Of a stretch of 9,079 bases of DNA, positions 6,403 to 9,079 are shown piece by piece. Numbering within the stretch: position 1 is the first letter of the stretch; the number at the start of each line of letters is the position of its first letter. Under the pieces are notes generated by a model. The model did no database searches and was not told the origin of the DNA. It saw nothing but the letters and a program-made list of their open reading frames with translations. Made by a program: the position numbers and the translations under genes. This stretch comes from Gammaproteobacteria bacterium (GTDB lineage Bacteria; Pseudomonadota; Gammaproteobacteria; UBA6429; Thiohalophilaceae), in NCBI GenBank assembly GCA_024639445.1, contig JAHEIJ010000078.1:1-9079 (forward strand). Reading direction: 5' to 3'.

Positions 6403-7005
6403 TTACTCATAACTGATTGCCTTCAAGAATAGTTGTACCAGTTCGTCGACGATGGTGTGCAAGGGCATGTTGTGAAATCGCGGATCATTCAGTACACATG
6501 TTTCATAGAGTACTTCGCGAATCATACCCTGGTACATGAGACTGGCCATTTTCGGGTTTATCCTGCTGAGGCGACCTTCATTTTTGAGTTCATCCAGGCT
6601 GTATTCAATATAGTCGGTCAAGGCCCGCCAACGATGATCAAAAAACCGGGTTGCCGCCTGCGAGCCTTCCAGGGCACTCATCAGTTCCATGCGCAGATAA
6701 TCAGGATCCCGGGAAACGCTTTCCACGTAGATACGACTCATGCGCTTGAGTACCGTGGCAAAATCAGATGGTTCGGTGAGCACCGCCTCAATATAGCTTT
6801 CCCGTTTTTCGGAAATTTCCGTCAACGCGGCCTCGTAGAGTGCTTCCTTGGAAGGGAAGTGTTGGTACAAAACGGCCGGGCTGACGCCCAGCCGTTTCGC
6901 GATTTCATCCACAGCAACCCCGTGGAAGCCTTTATCGGCGAACAGCAGTTTGGCGACTGCCAGAATCGAGGCTTTGCGTTCGGCGGCCTTAAGCCGTTTG
7001 GCCAT
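6403..7005 (-). CDS. TetR/AcrR family transcriptional regulator
   Basis: 200-aa one-component repressor-type regulator. The N-terminal TetR helix-turn-helix is complete (about residues 10-57: KASILAVAKLLFADKGFHGVAV, then DEIAKRLGVSPAVLYQHFPSKEALYEA). The C-terminal ligand and dimer domain is unspecific, as usual for the family. The gene starts 14 bp after the tusA stop and has no good ribosome binding site, so translation probably relies on coupling with tusA. The promoter before tusA has a palindromic operator at its start site, which makes autorepression by this protein the simplest reading. The ligand is unknown. A 269-codon open frame on the opposite strand is a shadow. Confidence 0.93.
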   Translation of the reverse strand: MAKRLKAAERKASILAVAKLLFADKGFHGVAVDEIAKRLGVSPAVLYQHFPSKEALYEAALTEISEKRESYIEAVLTEPSDFATVLKRMSRIYVESVSRDPDYLRMELMSALEGSQAATRFFDHRWRALTDYIEYSLDELKNEGRLSRINPKMASLMYQGMIREVLYETCVLNDPRFHNMPLHTIVDELVQLFLKAISYE

Positions 7006-7019
7006 CGACTACGGCGCGC

Positions 7020-7250
7020 TCATTGTTTTTTGATGGCGAAGACGAAGGTCCCGTCGGCCTCAGTTGAGTCCAGTAGCTCATGGCCGGTTTGTGAACAGAA
7101 CGACTCGAAGTCTTTGACCGAGCCGGGATCGGTGGCCACGATGCGGAGCACCTCACCCGAGGCCAGTTGGCTGATGCTCTTTTTGGCGCGCAGGATCGGC
7201 AGCGGGCAGTTCAGGCCGCGTGCATCCAGTTCCTGGTTGTAATCAGTCAT
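7020..7250 (-). CDS. tusA: TusA/SirA-type sulfur carrier protein
   Basis: 76-aa cytoplasmic sulfur-transfer protein. The family carries persulfide sulfur on a conserved cysteine, for example from IscS to tRNA thiouridylation or, in sulfur oxidizers, to sulfur oxidation enzymes. The signature CPLP has the active Cys15 preceded by LDARGLN. The second half (GEVLRIVATDPGSVKDFESFCSQTGHEL, 32-59) follows the two-layered alpha/beta TusA fold. E. coli TusA is 81 aa. The start ATG (7250-7248) has AGGAGA (7257-7262) 6 nt upstream. It is the first gene of a two-gene operon with a tetR-type gene. No rhodanese, DsrE or tusBCD genes are in the window, so whether it serves tRNA modification or another pathway is not determined; several TusA paralogs per genome are common. 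Confidence 0.92.
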   Translation of the reverse strand: MTDYNQELDARGLNCPLPILRAKKSISQLASGEVLRIVATDPGSVKDFESFCSQTGHELLDSTEADGTFVFAIKKQ

Positions 7251-7272
7251 TTGGTGTCTCCTAATATATTAG

Positions 7273-7282
7273 TGAACGTTCA
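7273..7282. promoter_or_regulatory. Palindromic operator at the tusA-tetR transcription start
   Basis: TGAACGTTCA is a perfect 10-bp palindrome, with further matching positions outside it. It is located 3 bp downstream of the -10 element of the tusA promoter, so it covers the predicted start site. Next to it is a second perfect palindrome, TAATATATTA (7262-7271), between start site and ribosome binding site. TetR proteins usually bind such symmetric sites in their own promoter; that the downstream TetR binds here is inference. Confidence 0.6.
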
Positions 7283-7285
7283 TTT

Positions 7286-7314
7286 ACTTTAGTGACTGAC
7301 AGGTGAGATGTCAA
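7286..7314 (-). promoter_or_regulatory. Sigma70-type promoter of the tusA-tetR operon
   Basis: On the minus strand a perfect -35 TTGACA (7314-7309) is followed after exactly 17 bp by TAAAGT (7291-7286), 4 of 6 to the -10 consensus. Initiation is expected near 7279, giving a leader of about 28 nt that includes the AGGAGA site of tusA. Confidence 0.65.
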
Positions 7315-7448
7315 ATCATCCGCATCCAGTCAGAAAAAGAGATATAAATCAATTAGATAAATCGCTATGGATGGTTTAAGCCAGGAAGATATAATTAAAA
7401 GTCGGGTTCGGAAAGGCAATTTACACTCCTGATGACGGCCTTTTCGAC

Positions 7449-7483
7449 CCCGTGATGCGTGATGACGAAAATTGCACCACGGG
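7449..7483. repeat. Imperfect inverted repeat in the intergenic region before the lipoprotein gene
   Basis: CCCGTGATGC (7449-7458) and GCACCACGGG (7474-7483) pair at 9 of 10 positions around a 15-nt loop. No U-tract follows, so it is not an obvious terminator. The rest of 7315-7546 holds a TATAAT at 7390 without a good -35, a TTCAAT/TAAAAT pair (7505-7510 and 7527-7532) close to the lipoprotein start, and only tiny open frames (about 20 codons) without ribosome binding sites. Confidence 0.35.
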
Positions 7484-7546
7484 TACAACTTGGTCGGTCA
7501 GCCGTTCAATTAGGGAAATAAAGCCGTAAAATGATAGCGTGAATAA

Positions 7547-7957
7547 ATGATGCGGCTAATCCCATTGCGAATCTTCCTGCTCCCAATCCTGGTATTTGTT
7601 GTTTCCGGTTGCACCACTTCTCATGAAAAACTCGAGTCGTATGTCGGTCAGGATATTCAGCAAGTTGTGGCTGACTACGGGTATCCTAACGTGGCTTTTG
7701 ATATGGGTGATGGCCGCCGGGATTTTCAATGGACAATGAAAATGTCATCTTCAATGCCCACCCAGGCCATTTCGAGAGGTGGACTGACTAATCCTACCGA
7801 CCAGTTTAATCCCAATATAGAAATGACTACCATAATTACTATGTACGGTGGTCAGCCCGTGGCCTCGGAATGTTCATACACAATGATTACCCATTGGGAT
7901 GACAGTAAAAAGATCTGGATTGTAACGGCTTATCAAAAACCGAGGTCAGGCTGCTGA
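7547..7957 (+). CDS. Small outer-membrane lipoprotein of unknown function
   Basis: 136-aa predicted lipoprotein. The signal peptide has a hydrophobic core (LRIFLLPILVFVV) and lipobox VSGC with Cys22 as the lipidation site. Thr at +2 favours the outer membrane. The mature part contains VGQDIQQVVADYGYP and DMGDGRRDFQW, a pattern reminiscent of small BamE/OmlA-like lipoproteins (Gly..VxxxxGxP....W), though it is not BamE itself. Cys109 and the terminal Cys136 could form a disulfide. ATG-ATG (7547, 7550) are tandem possible starts with a poor ribosome binding site. The stop lies 12 bp inside the 3' end of the convergent diguanylate cyclase gene. No function can be assigned. Confidence 0.82.
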   Translation: MMRLIPLRIFLLPILVFVVSGCTTSHEKLESYVGQDIQQVVADYGYPNVAFDMGDGRRDFQWTMKMSSSMPTQAISRGGLTNPTDQFNPNIEMTTIITMYGGQPVASECSYTMITHWDDSKKIWIVTAYQKPRSGC

Positions 7958-8845
7958 CTTCACCTGGTTTCTACCACCATGCTTGGCGTTATACATCGCA
8001 GTATCGGCACGGTGGAGCATGGCATTGAAATCGGCGTCTTCTACATTCACTGAAGCGACGCCGAAACTGGCCGTTATTTCCAGTATAATGCCATTGTCCA
8101 GAGCAATGGATGTTTTGCTTAATTGTTCGCGCATACGTTCCGCCACATGGAATGCGCTATCTCGCGGGGTATCGGGTAGTAACAAAGCAAATTCCTCACC
8201 GCCGATGCGGCCCAGAAAGTCTGAATCGCGCAATCTGCTGTGACAGTGCTGGCCAAGCTGGCGTAATACCTGGTCACCGGCAGCATGGCCATATTGGTCA
8301 TTGATTGATTTGAAATGATCGATGTCGATCATGATTACCGACAGGGAACGTGAGTAGCGACGTGCGCGGTTAAACTCGCTATTCGCCCGTTCCATAAATG
8401 CCTGACGATTTGCCATGCCCGTCAGTCCATCGGTCTTGGCCATGTCTTCCAGCTCAAACTGTAGTTTTTTAAGCTCAGTAAGGTCCCGCTCGATGGCGGC
8501 GTAGTATGCCAGTGCACCGTTATCATCGAATAGCGGCACGAAGTTAATATCCAGCCACAACTCATTGCCGTCTTTAGCGTAATTGAGGATCTGGGTGCGA
8601 ATGCTTTTGTTGTCGCGCATGGCCTGGCGGATCTGGTAGCGGGTTTTATCCTCGGTAGCCGGACCTTGCAGAAACTTGGGATTTTCACCGATAACCTCAT
8701 CGGCTCGATAGCCCATCAATTTCTCAAAGGCAGGGTTTACATAGACGATTTTGGGCCCGCCAGCAGTCAGGGGCGTCGCATCCAACACCATGATGACATC
8801 ATTGGTGTTTTCAACCAGGGCTTGAAAAACGATATCAAATTTCAT
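7946..8845 (-). CDS. PAS-GGDEF diguanylate cyclase
   Basis: 299-aa cytoplasmic signalling enzyme predicted to make c-di-GMP from two GTP. Residues 5-122 are a PAS domain with the pattern VNPAFEKLMGY, GENPKFLQGPAT, ILNYAKDGNELW and AIERDLTE. Its layout is that of LOV domains, but the photoactive cysteine position (NCRFLQ) is proline here. Residues 123-137 form the usual linker helix. The GGDEF domain follows: TDGLTGMANR (138-147), metal-binding DIDHFKSIND (174-183), active-site GGEEF (215-219) and an intact inhibitory I-site RDSD (206-209). All key residues are present, so it should be active and product-inhibited. There is no membrane segment. ATG 8845 is the only in-frame ATG/GTG start close to the PAS domain; its ribosome binding site is weak. 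Confidence 0.95.
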   Translation of the reverse strand: MKFDIVFQALVENTNDVIMVLDATPLTAGGPKIVYVNPAFEKLMGYRADEVIGENPKFLQGPATEDKTRYQIRQAMRDNKSIRTQILNYAKDGNELWLDINFVPLFDDNGALAYYAAIERDLTELKKLQFELEDMAKTDGLTGMANRQAFMERANSEFNRARRYSRSLSVIMIDIDHFKSINDQYGHAAGDQVLRQLGQHCHSRLRDSDFLGRIGGEEFALLLPDTPRDSAFHVAERMREQLSKTSIALDNGIILEITASFGVASVNVEDADFNAMLHRADTAMYNAKHGGRNQVKSAA

Positions 8846-8920
8846 ACCGCATACTAGATTCGTGAGGTGCCTGTAATCTTAATCGGCATTTCACAGGAAT
8901 GGTTTAGATCCAGTTTTGAA

Positions 8921-8944
8921 TATAATGGGGTGGATCACAGTGAT
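8921..8944 (+). promoter_or_regulatory. Perfect -10 box followed by an 11-bp palindrome
   Basis: TATAAT (8921-8926) is followed by ATCAC-A-GTGAT (8934-8944), a perfect 5-1-5 palindrome covering the expected start site near 8933. No convincing -35 lies 16-18 bp upstream. It could serve a plus-strand gene beginning near the right edge, or the palindrome could control the minus-strand diguanylate cyclase gene. Confidence 0.28.
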
Positions 8945-9013
8945 TTTCTTAATTAATTCAACTATTTGTAGATATATCGGTAATGTTGCATGGTGTCTGG
9001 AGAGGAATTCCAG

Positions 9014-9040
9014 CCTATTATTACGGTAAGTAATAATTGG
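9014..9040. repeat. Inverted repeat in the AT-rich right-hand intergenic region
   Basis: ATTATTAC (9017-9024) and GTAATAAT (9030-9037) are perfect complements around GGTAA, and CC (9014-9015) pairs with GG (9039-9040) beyond one mismatch. TTAC-G-GTAA (9021-9029) is a second palindrome nested inside. The repeat lies 11 bp before a possible start codon at 9052. It could be an operator or an mRNA leader hairpin. Confidence 0.4.
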
Positions 9041-9051
9041 ATGCGGAGTCG

Positions 9052-9079
9052 ATGATTGCATTTTTTAGCAGGGCCTTGT
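9052..9079 (+). CDS. Possible start of a truncated gene at the right edge
   Basis: ATG 9052 opens a frame reading MIAFFSRAL to the window end. GGAG (9045-9048) lies only 3 nt before it, a tight spacing. A tiny frame ATGCGGAGTCGATGA (from 9041) ends on this start. Nine codons cannot establish a gene; the position after palindromic, promoter-like DNA is the only support. Confidence 0.2.

Noticed and set aside
6433..7242. 269-codon plus-strand open frame across the tetR and tusA genes
   Set aside because: It lies antisense to two clear family members (TetR HTH, TusA CPLP) with good promoter and ribosome binding signals. Its translation shows no recognisable domain and bridges two genes.
7367..7432. 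21-codon frame MDGLSQEDIIKSR... in the intergenic region
   Set aside because: No ribosome binding site, too short and no recognisable feature.
7455..7529. Overlapping 19- and 24-codon frames beginning at ATG 7463 and ATG 7455
   Set aside because: No ribosome binding sites, overlapping frames, and they coincide with the inverted repeat rather than a coding signal.
1..9079. CRISPR arrays, insertion sequences, tRNA or rRNA genes
   Set aside because: I found no regularly spaced direct repeats, no transposase-like frame with terminal repeats, and no tRNA or rRNA sequence on either strand by eye.

Overview
The window reads as an ordinary chromosomal segment of a Gram-negative gammaproteobacterium of roughly 50% GC. 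The evidence is an E. coli-type yceJ-yceI pair (cytochrome b561 plus YceI), a MepA-like murein endopeptidase, a TusA-type sulfur carrier, a lipoprotein with a lipobox and a PAS-GGDEF diguanylate cyclase. I see no rRNA, tRNA, transposase, integrase, CRISPR array or phage structural gene. The species cannot be fixed from the sequence.

Layout. 1-1867 (minus): an ABC exporter operon, with the ATPase (TTG start) followed 9 bp later by an ABC-2 permease cut by the left edge. A 41-codon open frame (1864-1989) precedes the ATPase, and its TGA overlaps the TTG start. 1868-2056: a short divergent control region with a 6-2-6 palindrome. 2057-4140 (plus): an MFS transporter and an exported M74/MepA-like endopeptidase. 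4220-5110 (plus): a second zinc peptidase of the same LAS type, built as a peptidoglycan-binding domain plus an M15 peptidase, without a signal peptide. 5178-6328 (plus): yceJ-like cytochrome b561 and yceI, preceded by a perfect 15-bp palindrome. 6345-6397: a large imperfect inverted repeat between convergent genes. 6403-7250 (minus): tusA and a TetR regulator as an operon, read from a good sigma70-type promoter whose start site is covered by a perfect palindrome. 7251-7546: intergenic. 7547-7957 (plus): a small lipoprotein whose 3' end overlaps by 12 bp the 3' end of the convergent PAS-GGDEF gene (8845-7946, minus). 8846-9079: AT-rich, palindrome-rich intergenic DNA, with a possible new gene start at the right edge.

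How the genes may work together. The ABC pair is a complete exporter module of unknown substrate. The two peptidases both act on peptidoglycan cross-links or stem peptides, but one is exported by Sec and the other has no visible export route. YceJ and YceI are a known conserved pair, a membrane di-heme cytochrome and a periplasmic lipocalin-like isoprenoid binder. The tusA-tetR operon looks autoregulated. No strong sign of a wholly new multi-gene system was found. The most interesting signals are regulatory (the tusA-tetR operator, the palindrome before yceJI, the coupled small ORF before the ABC ATPase), the paired LAS peptidases, and a LOV-like PAS domain lacking the photoactive cysteine.
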